Below are positions 36,881-46,303 of a stretch of DNA of 64,000 nucleotides, in pieces; position 1 is the stretch's first letter, and every line of letters starts with the position of its first letter. Both the position numbers and the translations under genes were made by a program. The stretch comes from Phycisphaerae bacterium. Lineage in GTDB: Bacteria; Planctomycetota; Phycisphaerae; Sedimentisphaerales; Anaerobacaceae. The stretch is from the NCBI GenBank assembly GCA_017993835.1, contig JAGOLX010000031.1:1-64000 (forward strand), written 5' to 3'. The notes under the pieces were generated by a model, which was not told the origin of the DNA, ran no database searches, and saw only the letters and a program-made list of their open reading frames with translations.

Positions 36881-38133
36881 TTCAGCGGTCGCGGGAATGG
36901 CCTGATGCCGAGCAACTGAGCGATCTTCCTGGGAATATCCGTATTCTCCTGCACGCCCGAGAACCGGGGCGCCCCGGGCCCGAGTGCCCAGATCCCGACC
37001 GGGCCGCCGGAGTGGCCCTTCGTGGACCATCGCACGCCCAACTCGGCGTCTGGCTTGTCCTCGTCGCCTCCGCCGATGAGGGTGACGCCGCCGGTTTCGT
37101 GGTCGGCGGTGACGATCACCAGGGTGTGGCCGTCTTTGAGGGCGAAATCCACCGCGGCTTCGACCGCTTGGTCGAACAGCAGCGTCTGGCGGATCGCGCC
37201 GTTCACCTTGTTCGAGTGGCACTCCCAATCGATTTGGCTGCCCTCGACCATGAGGAAGAAGCCGGACTGGCCACGATTGGATTCGCGGCTCGCCTGTCGG
37301 AGCAGCCGAATCGCCCTCTGTGTCATCTGGGCCAGGGTCGGCTCGGGCCCCGCGGTCTTGAGGGCGTCCAACTGAAACAGGCCGAGCACATGGGAGCCCC
37401 GAGCGGCCCGCAGCCCGGCCAGGGTATCGACATACGTATAGCCGGCCTCCCGGGCCTGGGCCAAAACGTCGACATCGTCCTTGCGCCCGCTGTTCGGATC
37501 GGACTGGGGCAGGAAGTACTTGCGCCCCCCGCCAAAGAGGACATTGATCCGATTGACGACGAGCTGCTCGGCGATGGCGGGCTCCAGCTTGCGGGATTTG
37601 ACGTGGGAGCCGAACGAGGCGGGCGTCGCGTGACTCATCGTGCAGGTGACGACCAGGCCCGTCGCCATACCCTTGGCCTGGGCCGCCTCCAGGATCGTGA
37701 TATATCCCGTTCCCTCGGGGGTCATTCCGATCATGCCGTTCTTCGTCTTGACGCCGCACGCCAGCGCCGTGCCGGCGGCGGCCGAGTCGGTCACGCGCGA
37801 GTTGGCCGAATAGGTTCGCATGAGACCCGTGATCGGAAGTCTTTCAATGTGCAGCTTGCCACCCGGACCGCCGACCTTTGTGCCGGCCAGTGTCACCGTG
37901 TTGATGCCCATGCCGTCACCGATGCAGAAGATCACGTTTCGGACCTTCGTGGCGCTGGTCAGAGGGTAGGGTTCCGTTGTCATCGCCGGCTGATAGAAGC
38001 TCAGATCGTTCGGATCGACCTTGGCGGTCTCATACGTGAAATTCGTGGCAAGCGACGGACGCGCACCGACGAACAAGAAAATGACGCTCAGGATCAGGAC
38101 ATACAGTGACGACCTGTTGGCACTTCTACCCAT
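36877..38133 (-). CDS. phoA: secreted alkaline phosphatase
   Basis: 418 residues with a signal peptide (SSLYVLILSVIFLFVGARPSLA). The catalytic region has the metal site FCIGDGMGINT, the nucleophile serine in RVTDSAAAGTALACGVKT, HATPASFGSH, the Asp/His ligand stretch MVEGSQIDWECH, VTADHETGGVT, and the late ligand KGHSGGPV. It should release phosphate from organic esters in the periplasm or outside. AAGGAG lies ten bases before the ATG, inside the tail of comEC (12-base gap), so it is co-transcribed with comEC, an unusual pairing. Confidence 0.93.
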   Translation of the reverse strand: MGRSANRSSLYVLILSVIFLFVGARPSLATNFTYETAKVDPNDLSFYQPAMTTEPYPLTSATKVRNVIFCIGDGMGINTVTLAGTKVGGPGGKLHIERLPITGLMRTYSANSRVTDSAAAGTALACGVKTKNGMIGMTPEGTGYITILEAAQAKGMATGLVVTCTMSHATPASFGSHVKSRKLEPAIAEQLVVNRINVLFGGGRKYFLPQSDPNSGRKDDVDVLAQAREAGYTYVDTLAGLRAARGSHVLGLFQLDALKTAGPEPTLAQMTQRAIRLLRQASRESNRGQSGFFLMVEGSQIDWECHSNKVNGAIRQTLLFDQAVEAAVDFALKDGHTLVIVTADHETGGVTLIGGGDEDKPDAELGVRWSTKGHSGGPVGIWALGPGAPRFSGVQENTDIPRKIAQLLGIRPFPRPLK

Positions 38134-38145
38134 ACTGCGGACTCC

Positions 38146-40722
38146 TTACTGTGGTTTGTAGGCGGCCGTTTGTATCACACCGGCGGAGTCGATGCAAACA
38201 GTAACCGCTCCCTCGACGGCGGTGATTCGCAACTGCCCGGTCGGGGACGCGCCGATCACGCGACCTTGTTCGCAGTCTCTGCGGCCGCAACTGCATAGTA
38301 CGACGCTCGGGGTCAGTTGTTTGAGGAATCTGTCGTCCAAGGTCCTCGTCGAGCCGTGGTGGGGCGCGACGACCACGTCGGCCCGCAGCGCCGGATAGAG
38401 GGCCATAATCTGACGCTGGGCAACGCCTTCGATGTCCGAACACAGGAGTGCCGTTCTTCCGGCGTATTCGATCAGGGTCACGAGCGACCTGTCATTGTCG
38501 CCAAGGTCGGTCCGTGTTGCCGCCTCCGGGATCGGCCACAATACGCGAACCTGCGCCGGGCCGATGTCCATTGTCGCAGGCACGGGCTCGATGCGGACCT
38601 GCCGGTCTGCGAGATGGCCCTTGAGAACCCGGATCGTCTCGGCGTCCTGTGATTTGCCGAAAGACACGTCGTCGAAGCAGACTTGCCCGATCTTGCGGAG
38701 ATTCGTCACTTCCGGCAGGCCGTTGATGTGGTCGATGTCCGCGTGACTGACGACTACGGCGTCGAGCCGGTCGATTCCCTCGTGGTCCAGGAAGGGCACG
38801 ATGATCCTCGTCCCGATGTCTCGGCCGTACAGGGAGCCGGCGTCGAAGAGGATGTTCGCCGTGCCGGGGAAACGGACGAGGATCGCCTGCCCGTGTCCGA
38901 CGTCGAGGCACGTCATACTCAGGTCGTCGCGGTGGGTCCGCTGCCATTTCAACCCGCCCAGAGAGACGAAGAGCGTCAGCAGGATCGCCGAGCACAGAAC
39001 CATTCTCACCCGAGGGCGCCGCAGCGGGACGTACGCCGCGAAGAGGATCATCGCGTAGTACAGCAGGATCAGCCACAGCGGGACGCGACCGATCAAGAGA
39101 TAGGAGGGGTCGATCTGGGCCATGAGCCGGACCATCCAGATCAGCAGGTCAGCCAAGCCGCAGAGCACGCAGCCTAGCAGCAGGCTCAGCGTGGGCAGGA
39201 AGAAGGCCAGGACGATCTTGAGGAACCCGACCGTTAGGATCGCGGTCACCGGCAGCGCCGCGATCACGGTCCAGACGCTTGCGAGCGGCGTGATGTTGTA
39301 GAAGTGATAGAGGAGAATGCCCGCGCTGGCCAGCCACGCCGCCAGTCCCACGGCCATCGCGCGGACTATCCCGTTTGCCAGAGCACTCAGTATCCGCGTT
39401 GTGGTTGTGGCCTCAAGGAGCAGCGGTTCGAGACGGGCGAGCGTCCTTTCCTGCACCCCGCTTCGGATTCTCTCGGTGAACGCCAGGATTCCCGCCGTGG
39501 CGGCGAACGACAACTGCCACCCGACGTCGAACAACTGCGTTGGTTGAATCAGCAGCAGGATGATGACGGCCAGGGACAGGGAATTGAGCGGATTCGCTCG
39601 CCTTCGCAGAAGGATGGATGTGCAGAAGGACCAGACGATGACGGAGGCCCGCAGGATCGGCGCCTGCGGGGGAACGATGAACAGGAAGACCGTCGTCGCG
39701 ACAATGCAGACGACGGCGCGAATGGGCTTGCTGAGCCCCAGGGGTTTCCCGAGCCACCACACGATGCCGATCAGGATGCACAGATGCATTCCGGAAAGGC
39801 TGACGATGTGGAGCAGGCCGGTTCGCCGGAATGCCTCGTAGGTGTCCCGATCAATGTCCCGACGCTCGCCGAGGAGCAGGGCCTGGAGCATGGCCTCGCC
39901 CTGTGTGTCCGAGATCGGGTGGTCCAGAAGGGCCCTGGTCGCGGCGTCCGTGAGGGTTCTGCGAAGGCCTGCGAGCACACTGGGTGACAATCCCTCGACC
40001 ACCGTGATCGCCTCTCGCGAGGGAACTGAGACGCCCACATGCACGTTCTTGAGACGGAGGTATCTGGCGATGTTGAACTGGCCGGGATTCGTCGGCTCGT
40101 CATATCGGTGGAGCCAGCAGTAGGCTTCAATGCGATCCCCGATCTGCAGATTGGGGGCTGGTTCATCCACACGGACGCGGACTGTGCCTTCCATGGCCCG
40201 CCAGCCCTCGGGAGCCTGGATGGCCGCCATCCTGAGATAGAATGTGGTTGTCGGGTCGGTGGAGGCGAATTGCGCGAACAGCCAATCCTCCCTCTGCTGA
40301 TAGGGCTCGGTCAGGATGTGCCCACGGATGGTCGCCAGGGCCCGCTCGGAGCCGACGCAGTGTCGGATATCCGAGGGGCCGGCCGTCTCGAAGGACAACA
40401 GGCGAATGGCCCCCAGGCACAGGAAGCAACACGACGTGACGACGGCGCAGCCTTGCGGGCCCAGCCTGGAGCGGACCTGTCCCATGAGCATGACTGCCCC
40501 AGCGGAAACGATCACAGCGAGCCAGATCCAGGGCAGCACGCGAGGGGCCGGCGTCGTCGGACCATCTGAAAGCCCATACTGGATCAGGATGCCCACCATC
40601 AATCCCACGGCGGGCAAGGACAGGGGGGCGGTGCTCACCATGCGGCGCCACAGGGTGCGTCCGGCGAGTTGATCGTCGATTCGGGCCAGTTTCTGCCGTA
40701 TCTCGTCCATCGGTTCACGCAT
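38146..40722 (-). CDS. comEC: ComEC/Rec2 family DNA-uptake channel protein
   Basis: 858 residues. An N-terminal soluble domain with an OB-like fold (IRGHILTEPYQQRE; RVRVDEPAPNLQIGDRIEAYCW) is followed by the Competence domain of many helices (LLLGERRDIDRDTYEAFRRTGLLHIVSLSGMHL). A C-terminal metallo-beta-lactamase-like domain has AILVRFPGTANILFDAG, the SHADIDHINGLP metal motif and VVVAPHHGS. ComEC carries single-stranded DNA across the inner membrane during transformation. Domain content is complete. It is the first gene of a minus-strand operon with phoA and the 68-residue gene. Confidence 0.93.
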   Translation of the reverse strand: MREPMDEIRQKLARIDDQLAGRTLWRRMVSTAPLSLPAVGLMVGILIQYGLSDGPTTPAPRVLPWIWLAVIVSAGAVMLMGQVRSRLGPQGCAVVTSCCFLCLGAIRLLSFETAGPSDIRHCVGSERALATIRGHILTEPYQQREDWLFAQFASTDPTTTFYLRMAAIQAPEGWRAMEGTVRVRVDEPAPNLQIGDRIEAYCWLHRYDEPTNPGQFNIARYLRLKNVHVGVSVPSREAITVVEGLSPSVLAGLRRTLTDAATRALLDHPISDTQGEAMLQALLLGERRDIDRDTYEAFRRTGLLHIVSLSGMHLCILIGIVWWLGKPLGLSKPIRAVVCIVATTVFLFIVPPQAPILRASVIVWSFCTSILLRRRANPLNSLSLAVIILLLIQPTQLFDVGWQLSFAATAGILAFTERIRSGVQERTLARLEPLLLEATTTTRILSALANGIVRAMAVGLAAWLASAGILLYHFYNITPLASVWTVIAALPVTAILTVGFLKIVLAFFLPTLSLLLGCVLCGLADLLIWMVRLMAQIDPSYLLIGRVPLWLILLYYAMILFAAYVPLRRPRVRMVLCSAILLTLFVSLGGLKWQRTHRDDLSMTCLDVGHGQAILVRFPGTANILFDAGSLYGRDIGTRIIVPFLDHEGIDRLDAVVVSHADIDHINGLPEVTNLRKIGQVCFDDVSFGKSQDAETIRVLKGHLADRQVRIEPVPATMDIGPAQVRVLWPIPEAATRTDLGDNDRSLVTLIEYAGRTALLCSDIEGVAQRQIMALYPALRADVVVAPHHGSTRTLDDRFLKQLTPSVVLCSCGRRDCEQGRVIGASPTGQLRITAVEGAVTVCIDSAGVIQTAAYKPQ

Positions 40723-40920
40723 TGTACCCGAAGGGACTCTGTAGTACCATGGGGGCGGGATATTCCGGGTTGTCGAGCCGTAATCCCCGAACCGTCGTGC
40801 GGTTGTGATGTATAGAGAGAATCATCTGCGCCGGCTGGGTATTCGGAACGCCGTCGCGGACCGTGGGACGCAAGGCGTTCCCATGGGGATCGCGAACCTA
40901 TGACTGAGGGACCGTGACCT

Positions 40921-42636
40921 ATGCAGAGGGACGATATCTCGATTGTCTTGTGCGGGCAGGCGGGGCAGGGCGTGCAGACCGTGGAGTTTCTGCTGACCCG
41001 GCTCCTGAAACTCGCGGGCTATCACGTCTTTGCAACCAAGGAGTACATGTCACGAGTTCGCGGCGGCATGAACTCGACGACCATTCGGGTCGCCAATTGT
41101 GAGGTTGCCGCATACGTCCATCGCATCGACGTTCTGGTCCCGCTGGGCAAGGGGGCTGTCGAGCATGTCGCAAGACGGATCTCCGCACAGACCATCGTGT
41201 TGGGTGAACGGGACATGGTGGGCGACGGGCCCGCCATCCAGGCGTGCAGGTTCTTCGACGTTCCATTCACGCACATGGCATCGGACCTCGGGAACAAGCT
41301 CTACGCGAACATCATTGCCGTGGGGGCCATTGCGGCCCTTCTGGGAATCGACCGGGGGCAGCTCGCCGACCACGTGCGGCGTTCCTTCGCCCGCAAGGCG
41401 GCGTCGGTCGTGGACGACAACGTCAAGGCGGCCCAGGCAGGTCATCAGGCGGCGGAGGAACTCGGCGTCCGGGATCTGAGACTCGGGCCGGCGCCCGCCG
41501 CCCAAGTCCAGGATCGCCTGCTGCTCGACGGAGCCGAGGCGGTTAGCCTGGGGGCCATCGCGGGAGGCTGCAACTTCGTCAGCTCGTATCCGATGTCGCC
41601 CTCGACGCCTGTGCTGACATTTCTCGCACAGCACGGCCGCGACTTCGGGATCGTCGTGGAGCAGGCGGAGGACGAGATCGCCGCGATCAACATGGCCATC
41701 GGAGGCTGGTACGCCGGGGCTCGCGCGATGGTGACGACCTCCGGCGGCGGCTTTGCCCTGATGACCGAGGGAGTGAGCCTGGCCGGGATGATCGAGACGC
41801 CCATCGTGATTCACCTCGCCCAGCGACCGGGACCCGCTACCGGGCTGCCCACACGGACGGAGCAGAGCGACCTGGAACTGGCGTTGTACGCGGGACACGG
41901 GGAGTTCCCCCGCATCATCCTGGCCCCAGGGACGCTGGAAGAAGGCTTCCATCTGGCGCAGAGGGCATTCAACCTGGCCGACAAATACCAGGTCCCTGTA
42001 TGCATTCTCACGGACGAGTACTACATCGATTCGTACTACGACACGCCCGCATTCGATCTGTCCAGGGGTGGCGTCGAGAGGCACATTGTCCAAACTGCAA
42101 CGGACTACCGACGGTACTCGATCACCGAGGATGGCGTGTCCCCTCGCGGCGTGCCGGGCTACGGCGACGGTCTTGTGATCGTCGATAGCGATGAGCACGA
42201 CGAGGAGGGACATATCACCGAGGACCTCGATCTGCGGGTCCGCATGGTCAACAAGCGACTGTCCAAGGGCGAATCGCTCGCGGCGGACGTGGTGCCGCCT
42301 ACGCTGGTCGGGCCGGAGGACTACAAGAATCTCGTTCTGTGCTGGGGATCGACGTATCACGCGGTGAAGGAGGCCGTGTCGCGGCTGGGCCGGGACGACA
42401 CCGCGATGCTGCACTACAGCCAGGTCTACCCGCTCCATGGCGACACTGCCGATTACATGACGCGGGCCGACAGGACCATCCTGGTCGAGGGCAATGCCAC
42501 CGGTCAGTTCGCCAAACTGGTCGAGCTGCATGCCGGCGTGCCGGCCGACCACCTGTTACTGAAATACAACGGCCTGAACTTCGGCGTGGAAGAGCTTGTC
42601 GAAGGATTCCAGAGATTGATGAAGGACGATCGATGA
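40921..42636 (+). CDS. korA: 2-oxoacid:ferredoxin oxidoreductase, fused gamma-alpha subunit
   Basis: 571 residues. The gamma domain comes first ([35 protein letters not shown]), then the alpha domain from about 195 ([61 protein letters not shown]). With KorB it oxidatively decarboxylates a 2-oxoacid, probably 2-oxoglutarate, to the CoA ester with ferredoxin as acceptor, or runs in reverse. GAGGG lies about 11 bases before the ATG. Its stop overlaps the KorB start. Substrate is inferred from the gamma-alpha fusion typical of the two-subunit KorAB type. Confidence 0.92.
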   Translation: MQRDDISIVLCGQAGQGVQTVEFLLTRLLKLAGYHVFATKEYMSRVRGGMNSTTIRVANCEVAAYVHRIDVLVPLGKGAVEHVARRISAQTIVLGERDMVGDGPAIQACRFFDVPFTHMASDLGNKLYANIIAVGAIAALLGIDRGQLADHVRRSFARKAASVVDDNVKAAQAGHQAAEELGVRDLRLGPAPAAQVQDRLLLDGAEAVSLGAIAGGCNFVSSYPMSPSTPVLTFLAQHGRDFGIVVEQAEDEIAAINMAIGGWYAGARAMVTTSGGGFALMTEGVSLAGMIETPIVIHLAQRPGPATGLPTRTEQSDLELALYAGHGEFPRIILAPGTLEEGFHLAQRAFNLADKYQVPVCILTDEYYIDSYYDTPAFDLSRGGVERHIVQTATDYRRYSITEDGVSPRGVPGYGDGLVIVDSDEHDEEGHITEDLDLRVRMVNKRLSKGESLAADVVPPTLVGPEDYKNLVLCWGSTYHAVKEAVSRLGRDDTAMLHYSQVYPLHGDTADYMTRADRTILVEGNATGQFAKLVELHAGVPADHLLLKYNGLNFGVEELVEGFQRLMKDDR

Positions 42637-43505
42637 TGGACGCCAATGCCTTTGATATGGGCGATATCGATATCGCCTGGTGCCCTGGCTGCGGGAACTA
42701 CCCGATCCTCAAGACGCTCAAGGAAGCCGTCGCGGAACTCCAGATCGACCCGACCCGGCTTGTCATGGTCTCGGGCATCGGCCAGGCGGCCAAGATCCCG
42801 CACTACCTCCGCGCACACGTCTTCAACGGCCTCCACGGGCGGGCGCTGCCCCCGGCGACCGCGATCAAGGCAGCCAATCCCAGCCTGACCGTCATCGCCG
42901 AGAGCGGCGACGGCGACATGTACGGCGAGGGCGGCAACCACTTCATCCACTGCATCCGGCGGAACCCGAACATCACGAATATCGTGCACGACAACCGAGT
43001 CTACGGCCTGACCAAAGGCCAGGCGTCCCCGACCAGTCCGCTGGGGTTCACGACGCCCGTCCAGGTCTACGGCGTCTGCCTGGAGCCGTTCAATCCGCTG
43101 GCGGTGGCCATCGCCCTGAACGCGAGCTTCGTCGCGAGGGCCAACGCCCAGGACCGCGAGCAGACCAAGGATCTGATGAAGAAGGCGATTACGCACAGAG
43201 GCTACGCGCTGCTGGACATCCTCCAGCCGTGCGTGACGTACAACAAGCTGAACACCTACCAGTGGTTCAAGGAGCACACGTACTACGTCGACGAGTCGCA
43301 TGATCCGCACGACCGAATGGCCGCCTTTCACAGGGCCACCGAGACGGACAGGCTCCCGCTGGGCGTCTTCTACGTCAGTCCCGACAAGCTCCCGTTCGAA
43401 GACAACACAGGCGTGTATCGAGACGATTCACGTCCTCTCTACGAGAGGCAGGTCGATGTCGAGAGACTGGGGAATCTGATGAACAGTCTTGCAGCCAACG
43501 CGTGA
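42633..43505 (+). CDS. korB: 2-oxoacid:ferredoxin oxidoreductase, beta subunit
   Basis: 290 residues. The start codon overlaps the korA stop (ATGATGA), indicating coupled translation. It binds thiamine diphosphate and an iron-sulfur cluster: [11 protein letters not shown] at the N-terminus, TPP-Mg motif [35 protein letters not shown], and the late cluster Cys in [18 protein letters not shown]. Complete. No ferredoxin or delta subunit gene is adjacent, as is usual for the two-subunit form. Confidence 0.94.
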   Translation: MMDANAFDMGDIDIAWCPGCGNYPILKTLKEAVAELQIDPTRLVMVSGIGQAAKIPHYLRAHVFNGLHGRALPPATAIKAANPSLTVIAESGDGDMYGEGGNHFIHCIRRNPNITNIVHDNRVYGLTKGQASPTSPLGFTTPVQVYGVCLEPFNPLAVAIALNASFVARANAQDREQTKDLMKKAITHRGYALLDILQPCVTYNKLNTYQWFKEHTYYVDESHDPHDRMAAFHRATETDRLPLGVFYVSPDKLPFEDNTGVYRDDSRPLYERQVDVERLGNLMNSLAANA

Positions 43506-43533
43506 CGCGTGCGTGACTCGCCGATCCGTTCGC

Positions 43534-44298
43534 CTACAGATTCACGGGCACACCCCGACTGGCTAGGTACTCCTTCATCTGTCGGATGCTGAACGTGCCG
43601 AAGTGGGCTATCGAGGCCACCAGCACCGCGTCCGCGTGGCCCTGATCGATGGCTTCGTACAGGTGTTCGAGCGTCCCGGCGCCGCCCGAGGCGATCACCG
43701 GGAGCGAAACCGCGTCGGCGATGGCTCGCGTCATTGCCAGGTCGTAGCCGGTCTGCTTGCCATCGGTGTCCATGCTGGTCGGCAAGATCGCGCCGGCGCC
43801 GAGACCCTCGACCTTTCGAGCCCATTCCACTGCGTCGATGCCGGCGCCGGTGGTGCCGCCGCGGACCATGACCTCGAAGCCGGAAGGCAGTTTGGCGTTC
43901 TTGGCGGTGTCGATGGCGACTGTGATCTTGTCGCTGCCGAATTGGGACGCTGCCTCGCGGACGAGGTTGGGATTCCGCACGGCGGCGGTGTTCATCGAGA
44001 CCTTCGAGACGCCGAGCTTGAGCAACTCCTCGATTGCCTGGCAACTACTGATACCCCCGCCCACGGTCAACGGCACGGAGATCCGCTCCACCGTCCGTTT
44101 CACCGCACCGATGAACGTCTTGCGGCCCTCCAACGTCGCGGTGATGTCGAGGAAGACCAGTTCATCGGCTCCTGCGGCACTGTAGGCGGCGGCATTCTCC
44201 GCTGGGTCGCCGACATCCTTGAGGTTGACGAAATTGACTCCCTTGACGAGCCGGCCGTCCTTGGTATCCAGACAAGGGATGATTCTGCGGTATTCCAT
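43534..44298 (-). CDS. hisF: imidazole glycerol phosphate synthase, cyclase subunit
   Basis: 254 residues; GGAGG lies eight bases before the ATG. A TIM barrel with the catalytic Asp in IPCLDTKDGRLVKGVNF and the second in VAIDTAKNAKLPSG, phosphate-binding TVGGGISS and IASGGAGTLEHL. With HisH it closes the imidazole ring and yields AICAR in histidine synthesis. Length is normal. hisH is not adjacent, so the histidine genes are scattered in this genome. Confidence 0.96.
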   Translation of the reverse strand: MEYRRIIPCLDTKDGRLVKGVNFVNLKDVGDPAENAAAYSAAGADELVFLDITATLEGRKTFIGAVKRTVERISVPLTVGGGISSCQAIEELLKLGVSKVSMNTAAVRNPNLVREAASQFGSDKITVAIDTAKNAKLPSGFEVMVRGGTTGAGIDAVEWARKVEGLGAGAILPTSMDTDGKQTGYDLAMTRAIADAVSLPVIASGGAGTLEHLYEAIDQGHADAVLVASIAHFGTFSIRQMKEYLASRGVPVNL

Positions 44299-44577
44299 CG
44301 TTTTGCCTCCACGTACAAGTGCGATTCTGCTGGATTCAAGAGCCTACTGGTTGGCCAGTATAGACTTGCGGCGGGAGCGCGTCGAGCAAATCCGCCATTG
44401 GGACCGGTGTTCCCACCCAGAAAATCCATACTTCTTCCCGGATTCTCGTAGGGATTGAACACCCAGGGCACTTCAGATGTAAAGAGAGAACCGAGCAGGA
44501 TCGGCATCCGGCTGAGGATTCGTAGGGTCAGCCGTCCGATGGAGCCCGGAAACAGCGTTATCGAAAGGGGAATTGAC

Positions 44578-44763
44578 ATGGCGAAAGCTGAAATGCCTCA
44601 TCCGGGCCACGATAGACACCTGTGTTACCTCAACAATCTCGGCTTCCAGATCAGCTACCCGGAGGAGTACAAGGATCTCGTCCGGAATGGCAAGTTCGTG
44701 TGCAAAGTTTGCGGAAGGGTGGCTGCCGACGAGAAGAACCTGTGCAAGCCGGTGGAGCTGTAG
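44578..44763 (+). CDS. 61-residue zinc-ribbon protein
   Basis: ATG 44578 is preceded by AAAGGGGA. The sequence HPGHDRHLCYLNNLGF, then FVCKVCGRVAADEKNLCKP, has four Cys (one, then C-x2-C, then one) and several His. This suggests a small rubredoxin-like zinc or iron site. No known family is assigned. It ends 57 bases before the stop of the convergent membrane-protein gene, with a hairpin between them. Confidence 0.7.
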   Translation: MAKAEMPHPGHDRHLCYLNNLGFQISYPEEYKDLVRNGKFVCKVCGRVAADEKNLCKPVEL

Positions 44764-44777
44764 GACGGATCGATTTG

Positions 44778-44821
44778 GCCCGGCGCTGTCGGCAAAGGGG
44801 GGTAAGCCGTCCGCGCCGGGC
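44778..44821. terminator. GC-rich hairpin between convergent genes
   Basis: GCCCGGCGC (44778-44786) pairs perfectly with GCGCCGGGC (44813-44821) over a 26-base loop. The right arm touches the stop codon of the minus-strand gene. No U-tract follows, so it is a terminator candidate only. Confidence 0.4.
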
Positions 44822-45852
44822 TACGCGTCCCAATTGAGTCGCTCTTCGCTTCCGCGATAGAAACAGCCAATGATGTGGGCCAGGACGAGCAACAGGTAGA
44901 AGGCGACGAACAGCAGAGCATAGCCCAGATGCCACAGATCGCCGGTCAGGCAGCGAAAGGCCGCCGGCACCAACAGGCATAGCGCACCACAGAAGACCGC
45001 CAGGAGGCAGTAGCGCGGGAACGTGCTGAGGATCGAACCCAGCAGCAAGATCGGGTTCAACGCGCGGAGCGACTCGAACAGAGTCACCGCCAGCAAGGCC
45101 ATGGGCAGGACGAATCCGCCGACGGCGCACAATGCCCAGGAGACCGGGCCACTCCCGCCGGCGGAAGCGTGCAGGATGGCCGGGGCCATGTAGGCGGCCC
45201 CACAGATTAGCGACGTGAGAGCCTGTCCGAGCAACTCCGCGACGCCCGGCGTCGATCCGCTCGTATCCACGGCCCGGATGCCGCCGGCGGCGCTGTCGCG
45301 CAGGCACTCGACCACGTACCAGTTGATGTAGAGTACGAACACCAGTAGCGAGCCCCAGTGGATCAGGATCATGATGACGAAGAGAATCAATGCCGGCGGA
45401 AACGCCAGGGCCAGGGCGTAGCTGAACTTCAGCAGAATGCGAAGGATGAAGGGGATGACGGTGCTCAGTGTCAGGATCAGCAGAGCCTGCCTGTTCAGTG
45501 GGTATAGGAAGATGTCGACGATCCAGGGCAGGGGTCGCTGAAGGGGCTCCTCGTGCTCCTTCAGCAGATAGCCTGCCTTCACGGCCTTGAGCTTCTCTTT
45601 GACCGCTTCCGCCGTCCTCGCCTGTTCCGCAGCATTGACTGGCGGCAAGTCCAGCAGCAGCGAATCGCGGAGCGAGACCTTCGTCCCGCCGGTCGCTTTA
45701 CTCCCAGCAGGTACTGTCGGCTCGGCCGTCTCCTCGGGCGCGGTCACTGGGATGTTCACGGCCCTCTTGCACTGGGGGCATCGGCCCTTCCTCCCCGCCT
45801 GTCTGTCTGCCACGCTCAGCAGACGCCCACAATGCTCACACGCGAATTTCAT
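44821..45852 (-). CDS. membrane protein with N-terminal zinc ribbon
   Basis: 343 residues from ATG 45852, which puts the zinc ribbon (FACEHCGRLLSV ... KGRCPQCKRAVNI, two C-x2-C pairs) at the very N-terminus. The open frame extends upstream without support. After a hydrophilic linker (about 40-100) there are several membrane helices (LILTLSTVIPFILRILL; PPALILFVIMILIHWGSLLV; GLICGAAYM-type; LLAVFCGALCLLVPAAF; ALLFVAFYLLLVLAHIIGCF). The layout matches many planctomycete zinc-ribbon/DUF4013-like membrane proteins of unknown role. Confidence 0.75.
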   Translation of the reverse strand: MKFACEHCGRLLSVADRQAGRKGRCPQCKRAVNIPVTAPEETAEPTVPAGSKATGGTKVSLRDSLLLDLPPVNAAEQARTAEAVKEKLKAVKAGYLLKEHEEPLQRPLPWIVDIFLYPLNRQALLILTLSTVIPFILRILLKFSYALALAFPPALILFVIMILIHWGSLLVFVLYINWYVVECLRDSAAGGIRAVDTSGSTPGVAELLGQALTSLICGAAYMAPAILHASAGGSGPVSWALCAVGGFVLPMALLAVTLFESLRALNPILLLGSILSTFPRYCLLAVFCGALCLLVPAAFRCLTGDLWHLGYALLFVAFYLLLVLAHIIGCFYRGSEERLNWDA

Positions 45853-46303
45853 GCTCCGCGCACCCGTTCGATCCAATCCCATCTCGACGCCATGGCCGCA
45901 AACCCTCAGTATACCACAACTGCCGAGCCCTGTGGAGATCACGCGACGACCCCGATGCACTCTTTCTTATCATCCTGAGCATGACAAAACGAATTCCGTC
46001 GAGAATCTCCCGCACATCCGTGAATCCCCGTCGTATTACAGGGAAAACAGAGACCGAGAACCGAAGGCGGGCCAGAGGTCTTTCATACTATTGGCCGTAA
46101 TCATACACCGTCATCATCGAACACCTATCATACCCGCCCCCCTTCGAAACCGTCGGACGAACGCGCGCTTTGCCGACGCCGCAACCGCAATGCGGTGCAC
46201 GTGGCCCCGCGTCGCAGTCCCGGCGGTATCCGCATCCACGCTGCTCAGCGTGCGTAAGTCCCTATTTCATAATCTCATACATTATTGTCGAAGGGAGTGG
46301 AGT
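45853..46303. other. divergent intergenic region before the HEAT/beta-helix gene
   Basis: 451 bases, less GC-rich than its surroundings. It contains a near-perfect inverted repeat, CACGCTG-CT-CAGCGTG (46237-46252), about 50 bases before the ATG, which could be an operator or a small leader hairpin. No promoter with both boxes was convincing and no small gene was seen. Confidence 0.4.

Noticed and set aside
36881-37759. Longer minus-strand frame upstream of the 68-residue gene
   Set aside because: Its N-terminal part is an out-of-frame shadow of the phosphatase. Only the part after 36880 is protein-like, and it has its own ATG in an ATGA overlap.
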